Shown: one piece after another, positions 49,837-59,619 of the stretch
How positions within the stretch are numbered: the first letter of the stretch is position 1
How the letters are laid out: each line of letters opens with the position of its first letter
Source of the DNA: JAVKSL01 sp050744225
GTDB lineage: Bacteria > Actinomycetota > Acidimicrobiia > Acidimicrobiales > JAJPHD01
Direction of reading: 5' to 3'
Assembly: GCA_050744225.1 (NCBI GenBank)
Contig: JBOGGT010000134.1
Coordinates: 5,365 to 69,364 of the forward strand
DNA: 64,000 bases
The notes under the pieces: generated by a model
What the model was told of the DNA's origin: nothing
Seen by the model: the letters and a program-made list of their open reading frames with translations, nothing else
Databases searched by the model: none
Made by a program: the position numbers and the translations under genes

Positions 49837-50002
49837 CGGGCATAGACCAGCCAGCCACCGCCAGCTCCTCCAGCAGGTCCCTCAGGCCACCGGTCTTGAG
49901 GTTGCTCATGACCCGGCCGGGGGGGGTCTCGCCTCGCTCCCACTCAAGCCAGGCGGCCAACAACTTGGCCGGGTCGCAGGGAGGGTGCTCGGTGGTCGAC
50001 AT
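49820..50002 (-). CDS. Small conserved protein (60 aa)
   Basis: Encodes STTEHPPCDPAKLLAAWLEW, then ERGETPPGRVMSNLKTGGLR and DLLEEL. The WxEWExGExxPGRVxxxLKTGGLxxLLE pattern recurs in small actinobacterial proteins of unknown function that I recall from other genomes. TAGGCT ends 7 nt before the ATG. The C-terminal MPASAPA reads into a tandem repeat. No function is known. Confidence 0.65.
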   Translation of the reverse strand: MSTTEHPPCDPAKLLAAWLEWERGETPPGRVMSNLKTGGLRDLLEELAVAGWSMPASAPA

Positions 50003-50009
50003 GGGCGCG

Positions 50010-50019
50010 AGCCTAGGCT
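50010..50019. promoter_or_regulatory. Palindromic AGCCTAGGCT acting as -10 on both strands
   Basis: The decamer gives TAGGCT on each strand: 7 nt before the leftward ATG at 50002 and 10 nt before the rightward ATG at 50030. It fits a minimal divergent promoter for two leaderless genes. Confidence 0.4.
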
Positions 50020-51430
50020 GCCTGGCACAATGGCCAGCACCGCCGCCCACCGGACCACCACGCGGGGGCGCGACGGGACCACCAGGCGGGGGCGCGGGGG
50101 CCTGCTCGAGCTCGGGGTAATCGCCGCAATGATCGGTGGCTTCGCGGCCTACAAGCTGATCGAGGCTCTTGCCGGGCCGGCGCTGGTCTGGCAGGACTCG
50201 GTCTTCTATGAAAAGGTCGGCACCGCCGCCATCACCAGCGGGCACTTCTGGGCGGGCCACTTCCCCCCACTGGTCCCGCTGGTATGGAAGCTGACCGGCA
50301 CCGCCATCAGCTTTGTGGCGCTCCAAACGGTCATCTCGATCCTGGCATGGTCGGCGGCGTCGCTGGTGCTGGCCTCGAGAATTACCCAGCGCTGGGCCAA
50401 GGTGGCGACCGTCGCGCTGGTTCTAGCCCTTGCCTCCAGCCAGTACGTCGTGCAGTGGGACCGCTCGATCCTGTCCGAGACCATCACCCTCTCCATGGTG
50501 GTCCTCTTCGTCACCACGCTGGTCGGATTCGTGAGCCGGCCCAGCCGGGGATGGTTCGCCGCGGTCGTCCTAGCCGCAATCGGGATGGTCGAGGCGCGCG
50601 ACTCCAACATCGCCACCGTCGGGCTGGCCGGGGTGGGCATCGCCGTCGCGGTAGTTTGCATCTACGGAAGGCGCTCGCCCCGGCGGCTCATGGCAATGGC
50701 CGCCAGCCTGTTTGTGATCGCCCTCCTCGCCGGGGTCGCCACGGCGGTGGCCGGACGGAGCGGTACCTATACCAACGACGACCTCTACGTACGGATCTTC
50801 CCCTACCCCGCGCGGGACGCCTTCTTCGCCGCTCACGGGATGCCCGACGCCAAGGCGGTAGAATCCCTGGCCGCATTCACCAAGACCACGGCAGGGCAGG
50901 CCCCGGTTGTGGTCCCCTCCGGGCCAACCTTCGCCGCCCTGACCTCCTGGATCGACGCCGGCCACGCCACCGGGACCTACGTTGCCTGGCTGGCGACCCA
51001 CCCGATCTTCGCGCTCAGCGCACCCTTTCAATCACCCCCAGAGACGTTCAACAACGCCAGCGGGGACCTGACATTCTACTCTGCCCTGGGATCCATCTCG
51101 ACCCCTGTGCTGACCCCGGCCCTGTTCAGTTGGTGGGCCAGCACCGCAACCGCGGGCGTGGCAGTGGCATTGGCCGCCTGGAGGGAAACGTGGCGCTCAC
51201 GGGCCTGGCAGGGGCTCGCCGCCCTGGCACTGCTCGGCCTCCTCACCATGCTGATCGCCTGGCAGGCTGAGGGCCAGGAGGTGGCCCGCCACACCCTGGA
51301 GGGAAGCGTACAGGTTCGCCTCGCCGTGCTGGGTCTGCTCGCCCTGGGGGTCGGATTGAACTCAGACCCCCAGGGAACAACGAGACTGGGGCTCGGTGAG
51401 GGCCGACTTCGAGGCCCCCACCGAGGCTCC

Positions 51431-53088
<1,658 letters not shown>

Positions 53089-53089
<1 letters not shown>

Positions 53090-53382
53090 TACTTGGCCAC
53101 CTTGGCCAGGACGTCTCGGCTCGTGAGGATCAAAAGGTCCTTGCCCTCCACGGTGATCTCGGTCCCGCCGTACTTGGAGTAGACCACGGTGTCGCCTACT
53201 GCAACGTCCAAGGGGATGATCTCGCCGGTATTCTCGGACCGCCGACCGGGGCCGACTGCGAGCACTTCGCCCTGCTGGGGCTTTTCCTTGGCTGTGTCGG
53301 GGATGACCAGACCAGATGCCGTGGTCTCCTCGGACTCGTTGGGACGGACCACGATGCGGTCATCGAGGGGCTTCAGGTTCAT
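53089..53382 (-). CDS. groES: Co-chaperonin GroES (97 aa)
   Basis: 10-kDa lid of the GroEL cage. Core MNLKPLDDRIVVRPNESEE, the mobile loop TTASGLVIPDTAKEKPQQGEV, and GDTVVYSKYGGTEITVEGKD are standard. Start at ATG 53382, where all family members begin; an upstream in-frame extension crosses the CIRCE element and is not credible. The region upstream holds the operator, so expression should rise on heat shock. Confidence 0.98.
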
Positions 53383-53426
53383 CTGGGGGAACGCCTCCTT
53401 GTCGCGGACGCCCCGTTGGACGCCCG

Positions 53427-53453
53427 TTAGCACTCTGACCTTGCGAGTGCTAA
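53427..53453 (-). promoter_or_regulatory. CIRCE operator (HrcA binding site) of groESL
   Basis: Perfect CIRCE: TTAGCACTC, nine bases, GAGTGCTAA. It lies 45 nt upstream of the groES start and next to a TATCGT -10-like box. HrcA repressor binding here is established for this motif in many bacteria. Confidence 0.95.
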
Positions 53454-53667
53454 CGATAGTGGCCCGGACCGCTCGCCGCAACCGCGGGTCGAAAGTGGGC
53501 GCGGCGAATGACGATCATCAGGCCGAAATTCCTTCCAAAATAATCTTCCTCGGCGCCGCCTCACCGCCGTGCCCGCCCACGTCCGACCTGGCCTGAGCAC
53601 AACTGGTCGACTTGTGCCATGCTTGTAAACCTGTCCGATGGGCGGGCAGAGGATCGGAGTCTGATAC

Positions 53668-54177
53668 ATGGCAGCGCAGTGCAGTGCGTGTGATGCAACG
53701 ATAGAGCCGAGCACCAGATTTTGTCCTGAGTGCGGCCAACCCAACTCGACCGTCAACTACCCGGCGATTGGATCGGCTGCGGGATCAGGAGCGGGGGGCG
53801 GGTCCTGGAGGGCGGGTGGGCCAGAGATGCCCCAGGCGGGCGCGCCGGTCTCGGGGAGGTTCTGTCCCAGCTGCGGCCGGGGGGTGGTTGCTGCCGCAGC
53901 AGTGTGCCCTGGCTGTGGCACCGCTCTGGGCTCTCCTCGGAACAAGGGGATTGCGATCCTCCTTGCCGTCTTCCTCAGCTTTTGGAGCTGGCTGTACACC
54001 TACGAGAAAAACAAGGTCAAGTTCTGGTGGGGGCTGGCCCTCACCATCTTGGGGGGCATCCTCACGATCGTCCTGGTTGGGTTTTTCGTACTGTTCGGGG
54101 TATGGCTATGGGCTGTCGTGGACAACGCCACCAAGCCGGAGCGATACTTCAGCACCTACCCCAACACGGCCGTGTGA
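53668..54177 (+). CDS. Membrane protein with two zinc ribbons (169 aa)
   Basis: Two N-terminal CxxC...CxxC zinc-ribbon units: CSACDATIEPSTRFCPECG (about residues 5-23) and FCPSCGRGVVAAAAVCPGCG (about 65-84), separated by a Gly/Ala linker. Then NKGIAILLAVFLSFWSWLYTYEKNKVKFWWGLAL and a second membrane helix (about 120-150), reminiscent of small TM2/DUF4234-type membrane proteins, and a short C-tail. GGAG precedes the ATG at suitable spacing. It lies between groES and tsaD on the opposite strand, splitting an otherwise conserved neighbourhood. Function unknown. Confidence 0.7.
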   Translation: MAAQCSACDATIEPSTRFCPECGQPNSTVNYPAIGSAAGSGAGGGSWRAGGPEMPQAGAPVSGRFCPSCGRGVVAAAAVCPGCGTALGSPRNKGIAILLAVFLSFWSWLYTYEKNKVKFWWGLALTILGGILTIVLVGFFVLFGVWLWAVVDNATKPERYFSTYPNTAV

Positions 54178-54209
54178 CCCTATGAAGGGGGGCATTCGCC
54201 CGACCGGGC

Positions 54210-55433
54210 TCAGTGCTGCAGGTCGAGCTTGAGGCCGGGGTCGGCTCCCGTGTCGAGCGGGCTGGGGCCGTCCGAGCACAGCCTCCACCAACCGGCGGCC
54301 GCCACCATGGCGGCGTTGTCGGTGCACATCGCCCGGCTGGGCAGGAACGACTGCAGCCCATCGGCCTCGCAAGCCGCCCTGGTTGCCGAGCGCAGCTCTG
54401 TGTTGGCTGCCACCCCGCCCGCCAGGCAGATCGCCCTGGCATTGCGCTCCGCAGCAGCCCGGCGCGCCTTTGTGACCAGCACCTCGACAACCGCCCGCTG
54501 GAAGCTGGCCGCCAGGTCCGGCGTGGACGCCTCGGGGTGCGCCCTCACGTAGTGGATCACCGAGGTCTTGAGCCCGCTGAACGAGAAATCCCACCCACCA
54601 TCCATCATCGCGCGCGGGAAGCGGATCGCGGTTGGGTCGCCTTCGGTCGCCAGACGGTCAATGGCCGGGCCACCGGGGTACTCCAGGCCCAAGAACCTCG
54701 CCACCTTGTCAAAAGCCTCGCCCGCCGCATCGTCGAGCGTCTGGCCCAGCAGGCGGTAGCGGCCCCGTCCCTCCATCTCGATGAGCATGGTGTGGCCTCC
54801 CGAAACCAGGACCACAATCGCCGGGTACTCCACTGTCGGGTCTTCCAGGGACGCCGCGTACAGGTGGGCCTCCAGGTGGTTCACCCCCACGAAGGGCACG
54901 CCCCACACCAGGGCCATCGCCTTGGCCGCACTCACCCCGACCAGAAGGGAGCCGATCAGCCCAGGCCCGACGGTGGCAGCCACCGCTGCAAGGGCGGCCG
55001 GACACGACCCGGCGGACTCCTCGGCGCGGGGGGCGTCAGAGCTGGGGTTCGGGGAGCTGGGGTTCGGGGAGCTGGGGTTCGGGAGGCTGGGACTCGGGGG
55101 GCGGGGGTTCGGGGGGCGGGGGTCCGGGGGGCGGGGGTTCGGGGGGCGGGGGTCGAGGCCGGCCTCCAACAGGGCCTTGGCCACCACCGGGGTCAAAAGC
55201 TCAACGTGCGCCCGCCCCGCCAACTCGGGCACCACCCCCCCGAAGCGCGCGTGCAAGTCGATCTGGCTGGAAACGACGGACGAGAGCACATCCCGACCCG
55301 CCACCACCACTGCCGCCGCCGTCTCGTCGCAGGAGGTCTCGATGCCCAGCACAGTGGCGGGTCCGCTCAGCACGGTCCGCTCCAGCACGGTCCGCTCCAG
55401 CACGGTCCGCTCCAGCCTGGGCTCATCCAGCAT
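54210..55433 (-). CDS. tsaD: tRNA t6A biosynthesis protein TsaD (407 aa) with repeat insertions
   Basis: Transfers the threonylcarbamoyl group to A37 of ANN-decoding tRNAs, with TsaB and TsaE. Core motifs: VLGIETSCDETAAAVV, the metal-binding VNHLEAHLYA (His186, His190), VSGGHTMLI, GEAFDKVARFLGLEYPGGP, and CLAGGVAANTELR with SRAMCTDNAAMVA. Two oddities: the N-terminus carries an ERTVL pentapeptide repeated in 15-bp units before the first strand, and residues 94-132 are a PPNPR / SSPNP repeat insertion absent from ordinary TsaD (about 340 residues). Both are in frame. The start is 20 nt after the rimI stop. Confidence 0.95.
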   Translation of the reverse strand: MLDEPRLERTVLERTVLERTVLSGPATVLGIETSCDETAAAVVVAGRDVLSSVVSSQIDLHARFGGVVPELAGRAHVELLTPVVAKALLEAGLDPRPPNPRPPDPRPPNPRPPSPSLPNPSSPNPSSPNPSSDAPRAEESAGSCPAALAAVAATVGPGLIGSLLVGVSAAKAMALVWGVPFVGVNHLEAHLYAASLEDPTVEYPAIVVLVSGGHTMLIEMEGRGRYRLLGQTLDDAAGEAFDKVARFLGLEYPGGPAIDRLATEGDPTAIRFPRAMMDGGWDFSFSGLKTSVIHYVRAHPEASTPDLAASFQRAVVEVLVTKARRAAAERNARAICLAGGVAANTELRSATRAACEADGLQSFLPSRAMCTDNAAMVAAAGWWRLCSDGPSPLDTGADPGLKLDLQH

Positions 55434-55452
55434 GAGCCGCTCCAGCCTGGGC

Positions 55453-56028
55453 TCACCATTTTGCCGTCTCGACGATCGTCGTGCCCTGGAGGCCCGCCTC
55501 GATGTCTGCGAGTCGCTGAGCGTAGGCGGGGGTGTCGATTGGCGATGCGGTCATGATTAGGGCGTCCTCGTTGGTCTCGGCATAGTAGTTGCGGCGGATA
55601 CCCACCGGAGCCATGCCGAACTGGACGTACATCGCCTGCGCGGCCAGGTTCCGGACCCTCACTTCCAGCGTAAGCCCGGTGGCGGTGCGTTCGATGGCCT
55701 CGCGAGCCAGGACCAGCAGCAATCGGGTGGCGATCTTCCGGCGATGCCAGGCAGGGTCGACCGCGATGTTGGTCACATGGGCCTCGTCACCAGTCAGCAT
55801 CAGTCCCGCGTAGCCGACAACCACACCTCCTACCTTTGCCACGTAGTAGGCCCGCACGCTACGCAGGGCGATCTCGCTTACGAACAGCGAGAGTGACCAG
55901 GGGCGAGGGTAAACCATCGACTCGATTCGCATCACCGAGCGCAAGTGCCGGCGACGCATCGGGACAAGGTGAACCACCAGGGGATCGGTCGACGAGGCAA
56001 GGTCGGATTCGAGGTTGCGCGCCACCAT
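55453..56028 (-). CDS. rimI: Ribosomal-protein-type N-acetyltransferase RimI (191 aa)
   Basis: GNAT-fold acetyltransferase: motif A ITNIAVDPAWHRRKIATRLL with the acetyl-CoA-binding RKIATR loop, LEVRVRNLAAQAMYVQFGMAPVGIRRNYY as the typical RimI C-terminal stretch, and an N-terminal VHLVPMRRRHLRSVMRIE. AGGAGG precedes the ATG four bases after tsaB ends. Placed between tsaB and tsaD as in other actinobacteria. Known RimI substrates are protein N-termini; the target here is not known. Confidence 0.92.
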   Translation of the reverse strand: MVARNLESDLASSTDPLVVHLVPMRRRHLRSVMRIESMVYPRPWSLSLFVSEIALRSVRAYYVAKVGGVVVGYAGLMLTGDEAHVTNIAVDPAWHRRKIATRLLLVLAREAIERTATGLTLEVRVRNLAAQAMYVQFGMAPVGIRRNYYAETNEDALIMTASPIDTPAYAQRLADIEAGLQGTTIVETAKW

Positions 56029-56031
56029 CGC

Positions 56032-56748
56032 TCAGCAGCCTCCTGGGGGGCCATGACCGGCTCGGCGCTCGAAGTTGACCTCGGCATCGGCTTTGCGCAG
56101 GTAGAGGACCTCGATATCTGAGACCTGCACGAACTCCTCCCTCAGCACCTTCGGCCGGGCCAGCTCGACCAGCGCGGCGGCAGAGGGGTGGGCGGCGCCC
56201 GCCGAAGCGATCTCGACCCCGCGCTCGGCGCCAAACATCTCGGCGTAGCGCAGCGCCCCGTCCCCCACCGCGAGGCAGGGCTCGGATCGCGCAGCCAGCT
56301 CGGCAGCCAGCTCGGAGGGAGGCGATATCCGGTACGCGCCCAGCCGCTGGAGCCCTCCCGGAACCTGGCGGTAGAACGCCCAGTAGACCTCTCCCTTGCG
56401 TGCGTCGATCACCGCGGCGACCAGCCGTTCCGAATAGCGCACACCAAAGGCGCACAGATCCAGGCTGGAGAGCCCGATCATGGGCACCCGCAGAGCCTGA
56501 GCACACGCTTTCGCCGTGGCCACCCCGACTCTCAGCCCGGTGAACAACCCCGGACCGACGTCGACTGCAACCACGCGCACCTCGCCGAGCGACACCCCTG
56601 CGCGATCGCAGACCCACTCGATGGCCGGGGCAACAAGCTCGGCATGACGCCGTCGAGCGGCGAGGTTGGTCGAAGCCAGCGTGCCCTCGTGGTTGCCAAG
56701 CGCCACGCTCACATACGAGGTGGCGGTCTCAATGCCCAGGACGATCAT
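56032..56748 (-). CDS. tsaB: tRNA t6A biosynthesis protein TsaB (238 aa)
   Basis: Partner of TsaD in t6A synthesis; an inactive paralogue of the same ASKHA fold. Motifs: MIVLGIETATSYVSVAL, RRRHAELVAPAIEWV, VVAVDVGPGLFTGLRVGVATAKACAQAL and VIDARKGEVYWAFY. Start chosen at ATG 56748, which overlaps the tsaE stop as ATGA; a longer frame is open but reads through tsaE. Length is normal for TsaB. Confidence 0.95.
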   Translation of the reverse strand: MIVLGIETATSYVSVALGNHEGTLASTNLAARRRHAELVAPAIEWVCDRAGVSLGEVRVVAVDVGPGLFTGLRVGVATAKACAQALRVPMIGLSSLDLCAFGVRYSERLVAAVIDARKGEVYWAFYRQVPGGLQRLGAYRISPPSELAAELAARSEPCLAVGDGALRYAEMFGAERGVEIASAGAAHPSAAALVELARPKVLREEFVQVSDIEVLYLRKADAEVNFERRAGHGPPGGC

Positions 56749-57302
56749 GGTGGAGGCCCAGGGGAGCGCCAGCGGTCGATCGCCAGCTCCAGGTCCATCC
56801 ACCGTCCCTGCCATCCGTGCCCAAGAGGGCGCAGCTCGATCTGGCGCTTTCCATCGCCGGATCCACCTCCGGATCCACCTCCGGGGTCGTCGCCGGATTC
56901 GTCGGCAGCCCAGACAGGGTCGATGCGCACCTCCAAGTAATCAGGCGCCAGGGCCGGAGCCGCCATCTCGCCCCACTCCACCAGTGCCACGCATCCGTCG
57001 TCCAGCAGTTCAGGGAGGCCGAGATCGACCACCTCAGCTACCCGGTCGAGGCGGTACATGTCGGCGTGCAACAGGTCGATCCTGCCGGCGTACTGCCTCA
57101 ATAGGACAAAGGTTGGGCTGGTAATCGGCTCGGCCACCCCTAGTCCCCGGCCAAAGCCCTGGGCAAAGGTGGTCTTGCCGGCCCCGAGGTCTCCGATCAA
57201 CAGGAGGACATCGCCGGGTCGGGCGAGCTCGGCCAGCGCCGCCGCCATCTGTCTGGTGTCCTCCGCCGACTCGGTGACCAGACGGATCAACTCGTTACCC
57301 AC
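56745..57302 (-). CDS. tsaE: tRNA t6A biosynthesis ATPase TsaE (185 aa)
   Basis: P-loop ATPase that regenerates the TsaBD complex. Walker A GDLGAGKT (37-44), the following FAQGFGRGLGVAEPITSPTFVLLRQY, and HADMYRLD with DLGLPELLDDGCVALVEWGE are the family hallmarks. The C-terminus has an extension with DPGGGSGGGSGDGK. GTG start; first gene of tsaE-tsaB-rimI-tsaD. The uracil-DNA glycosylase gene ends 64 nt upstream and may belong to the same transcript. Confidence 0.95.
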   Translation of the reverse strand: MGNELIRLVTESAEDTRQMAAALAELARPGDVLLLIGDLGAGKTTFAQGFGRGLGVAEPITSPTFVLLRQYAGRIDLLHADMYRLDRVAEVVDLGLPELLDDGCVALVEWGEMAAPALAPDYLEVRIDPVWAADESGDDPGGGSGGGSGDGKRQIELRPLGHGWQGRWMDLELAIDRWRSPGPPP

Positions 57303-57366
57303 TTGGTTTCCGGAGACGCCCTCCTCGTGCTGTCGCGCGACAGAGCCTGTTTGGCAAGGACCCGAA

Positions 57367-57981
57367 TCACCGTTTATCGCCCGTCGTGTCGCACGTTGTG
57401 TCGCCCGTCGAATCGCCAGTCGCGTCGCCAGGCCGGAGAGCCCGTTTCGCCCGGATCAAGTCCGCCCGCATTGCCGCCAGCACCGAGCCACCCCCGCGGA
57501 GAGCCGCCGCCGGGTGATAGGTCGGGACCAGCAATCCTCCCCGGAAGGGGTAGACCCGGCCCCGGAGCATCCCAATCGGCTCGGTGGTCCCGAGCAGGGC
57601 GCGGGTGGCAAAGTTGCCGAGCGTGACCACCACCTTCGGACGGATCAGCTCCACCTGGGCCTCAAGGTACGGCCGGCAGGCCGCGATCTCGTCGGGCCTG
57701 GGGTCGCGGTTCCCCGGCGGGCGGCACTTGACCACGTTGGCGATGTAGCACTGGCTGCGGTCGAGACCCAGCTCCTCCGCCATGAGACGATCCAGCAGCC
57801 TGCCAGACCGGCCAACGAACGGCTCTCCCGCAAGGTCCTCGTCGTGCCCAGGGCCCTCTCCCACAAACATGAGATCAGCCCTGGCATCACCGACCCCGAA
57901 AACGACATTGGTCCTTCCGCGTGCCAGCGAACAGCCCAAGCATCCCTTGGCCTCGACCTCCAGCTCGGCCAGCGTGGCCAC
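57367..57981 (-). CDS. Family 4 uracil-DNA glycosylase (204 aa)
   Basis: Fe-S-containing UDG that removes uracil from DNA. Cys14 and Cys17 (CLGC) start the cluster, CYIANVVKCRPPGNRDP carries two more, and catalytic motifs are GEGPGHDEDLAGEPFVGRSGRLLD and VPTYHPAAALRGG. The C-terminal tail is a GDSTG / GDTTC pentapeptide repeat in 15-bp units. Start taken at GTG 57981, which has TACGCT ending 6 nt upstream; the longer frame runs through a GHTCP repeat and a palindrome and is rejected. Confidence 0.92.
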   Translation of the reverse strand: MATLAELEVEAKGCLGCSLARGRTNVVFGVGDARADLMFVGEGPGHDEDLAGEPFVGRSGRLLDRLMAEELGLDRSQCYIANVVKCRPPGNRDPRPDEIAACRPYLEAQVELIRPKVVVTLGNFATRALLGTTEPIGMLRGRVYPFRGGLLVPTYHPAAALRGGGSVLAAMRADLIRAKRALRPGDATGDSTGDTTCDTTGDKR

Positions 57982-57993
57982 CCCCCAAGCGTA

Positions 57994-58036
57994 GCCGTCG
58001 CCCGGACAAGTGTGGCCCGGACAAGTGTGGCCCGGA
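57994..58036. repeat. 15-bp tandem repeat (about 2.8 copies)
   Basis: Units GGACAAGTGTGGCCC directly adjoin the palindrome at 58037, in the intergenic region upstream of the glycosylase gene. Confidence 0.85.
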
Positions 58037-58083
58037 CAGCTGTTGCAGTTGTCCACATTTGAGGTGGAAAACTGCAACAGCTG
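58037..58083. repeat. Palindrome, family copy 2 (shared with 12219-12263)
   Basis: Arms 58037-58056 and 58064-58083 (20 bp, one mismatch, 7-nt loop). Near-identical to the copy at 12219-12263. It lies between the 3' end of pyrE and the start of the glycosylase gene, both leftward. Confidence 0.85.
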
Positions 58084-58119
58084 GCGGCCGGCCCGGGTGA
58101 GCGCCAGCCCGCGGACCCC

Positions 58120-58653
58120 TCAGGAACGGCAGAGCCCCGAGCGGTCGAGGACTGAGCGGTCGAGGACTGAGCGCAGGTCGATGCCCTCCAGGGCCAACGC
58201 CGCACGGCCTCCCTGCTCACGGTCGATGGCACAGACCGCCAGATCGACCCCGGCCCCCGCTTGGCGCAGCTCGACGCAGCCGCCCACCAGCGCACCCGCG
58301 GTGGTCACGACATCTTCCACCGCCACTACCCGCAAGCCTCGGACTGACCGACCCTCGACGGCCTTGCACGTCCCATAGGACTTGGCCTGCTTGCGGACGA
58401 ACACCGCCGGCAGCCCGGTGATCTGGGACATCACCGTGGCGATCGGTATCCCGCCCATCTCCATTCCCGCCAGCAGGTCGCAATCCGGGAGCAGCTCGAC
58501 CATTGCCGCGGCAACATCGCGAAGCAGCTCTGGCTGGGTCTCGAAGAGGTACTTGTCGAAGTATTCGGTGCTGGTCTGCCCCGACCGCAGCCGAAACTCC
58601 CCAGTCAGGTGGCAGGCGTCGAAGACCCGCTGGGCGAGGGCGTCGTGGTTCAC
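58120..58653 (-). CDS. pyrE: Orotate phosphoribosyltransferase (177 aa)
   Basis: Joins orotate and PRPP to give OMP in pyrimidine synthesis. Motifs: FRLRSGQTSTEYFDKYLFETQ, AGMEMGGIPIATVMSQITGLPAVFVRKQAKSYGT with the loop lysines, and the PRPP-binding VVAVEDVVTTAGALVGG. The C-terminus has a VLDRS pentapeptide duplicated in 15-bp units just before the stop. GTG start after GAGGA. Divergent from mca. Adenine or other phosphoribosyltransferases lack the RKQAKxYGT loop, so PyrE is favoured. Confidence 0.93.
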   Translation of the reverse strand: MNHDALAQRVFDACHLTGEFRLRSGQTSTEYFDKYLFETQPELLRDVAAAMVELLPDCDLLAGMEMGGIPIATVMSQITGLPAVFVRKQAKSYGTCKAVEGRSVRGLRVVAVEDVVTTAGALVGGCVELRQAGAGVDLAVCAIDREQGGRAALALEGIDLRSVLDRSVLDRSGLCRS

Positions 58654-58688
58654 TCCTCAAGTATCGCAGGCTTGGGCCGCTGACGGCC

Positions 58689-58694
58689 TACGCT
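58689..58694 (+). promoter_or_regulatory. -10-like box (TACGCT) of mca
   Basis: TACGCT lies 8 nt before an in-frame ATC at 58703, the spacing seen for other leaderless starts here (for example 8 nt at 49034). The first in-frame ATG is 21 nt further on. Confidence 0.45.
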
Positions 58695-58723
58695 CAGGGA
58701 CCATCGACAAGCCCCTGACCCTC

Positions 58724-59542
58724 ATGGCGGTGCACGCGCACCCCGACGACGAAGCCACCAGCACCGGGGGGATCCTGGCCCGTTACGCATCGGAGGGGAT
58801 CCGCACGGTGCTGGTCACCTGCACCGACGGAGCATGCGGCGACGCGCCCGGCGGGATCAAACCAGGTGAGGCGGGCCACGACGACCAGGCGGTGATAGAT
58901 CTGCGCGCCGAAGAGCTCAGGGCCAGCTGCGCGATCCTCGGCGTCGAGCACCTGGAACTGCTGGGCTACGGAGACTCCGGAATGATGGGCTGGCCGCACA
59001 ACGACACCCCCGGCTCCTTCTGGAGCACCCCAATCGAAGAGTCCGCCTCTCGTCTGGGCGCGCTGATGGAGGCATACCGCCCAGAGGTGGTGGTCACCTA
59101 CGACGCCAACGGCTTCTACGGCCACCCCGACCACATCCAGGCCCACCGCATCACAATGGCCGCAGCATCGACGACCGGCATCCCCGCCAAGGTCTACTGG
59201 ACCACGGTGCCCCATTCGGGATGGGTTGCCTTTGCCCAGCGGATGCGCGAGGCCGGCATGGAGATGCCCACGGGCGAACCGGATTCGGCCGGCTCCGGTG
59301 AACCGCTCCCGGTCATCGGTTCGCCGGACGAGGACATCGACGCCTGGATCGACGTCCGTCCTTACGCGGATGCCAAGTTCGACGCGCTCGCGGCGCACGC
59401 CAGCCAGACTGACAACATATTTTTCCTCCGGATGGGACGTGAGGTTTTCACAGAGCTCATGGGCGGCGAGACCTTTATTCGGGCTGTCGACCGGACCGGG
59501 GCTCCAGTACCGGAGAACGACCTCTTCGCCGGCCTGCGCTGA
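58724..59542 (+). CDS. mca: Mycothiol S-conjugate amidase-like (Mca/MshB-type) LmbE protein (272 aa, or 279 from ATC)
   Basis: LmbE-fold zinc amidase. MAVHAHPDDEATSTGG holds two metal ligands and GFYGHPDHIQAHR the third; VTCTDGACGD and ELLGYGDSGMMGWP are typical of Mca and MshB. In mycothiol producers these enzymes deacetylate GlcNAc-Ins or split mycothiol S-conjugates during detoxification; the protein looks closer to Mca than to MshB, but activity cannot be fixed by sequence. Start: ATG 58724 is conservative; homologues begin about seven residues earlier (xLxLMAVHAHPDDE), exactly at the in-frame ATC 58703 positioned for a leaderless mRNA. Confidence 0.82.
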   Translation: MAVHAHPDDEATSTGGILARYASEGIRTVLVTCTDGACGDAPGGIKPGEAGHDDQAVIDLRAEELRASCAILGVEHLELLGYGDSGMMGWPHNDTPGSFWSTPIEESASRLGALMEAYRPEVVVTYDANGFYGHPDHIQAHRITMAAASTTGIPAKVYWTTVPHSGWVAFAQRMREAGMEMPTGEPDSAGSGEPLPVIGSPDEDIDAWIDVRPYADAKFDALAAHASQTDNIFFLRMGREVFTELMGGETFIRAVDRTGAPVPENDLFAGLR

Positions 59543-59619
59543 GCCCGGGCATGGTCACACTGACCCGGTACTGAACACCCTGCGGGAACCGGCCAGGCCG
59601 CCTCCCCGACACAGGATCG

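Noticed and set aside
53518..53739. 73-codon minus-strand frame upstream of groES
   Set aside because: No motif, no ribosome site, and it overlaps the start of the zinc-ribbon membrane protein gene on the other strand.
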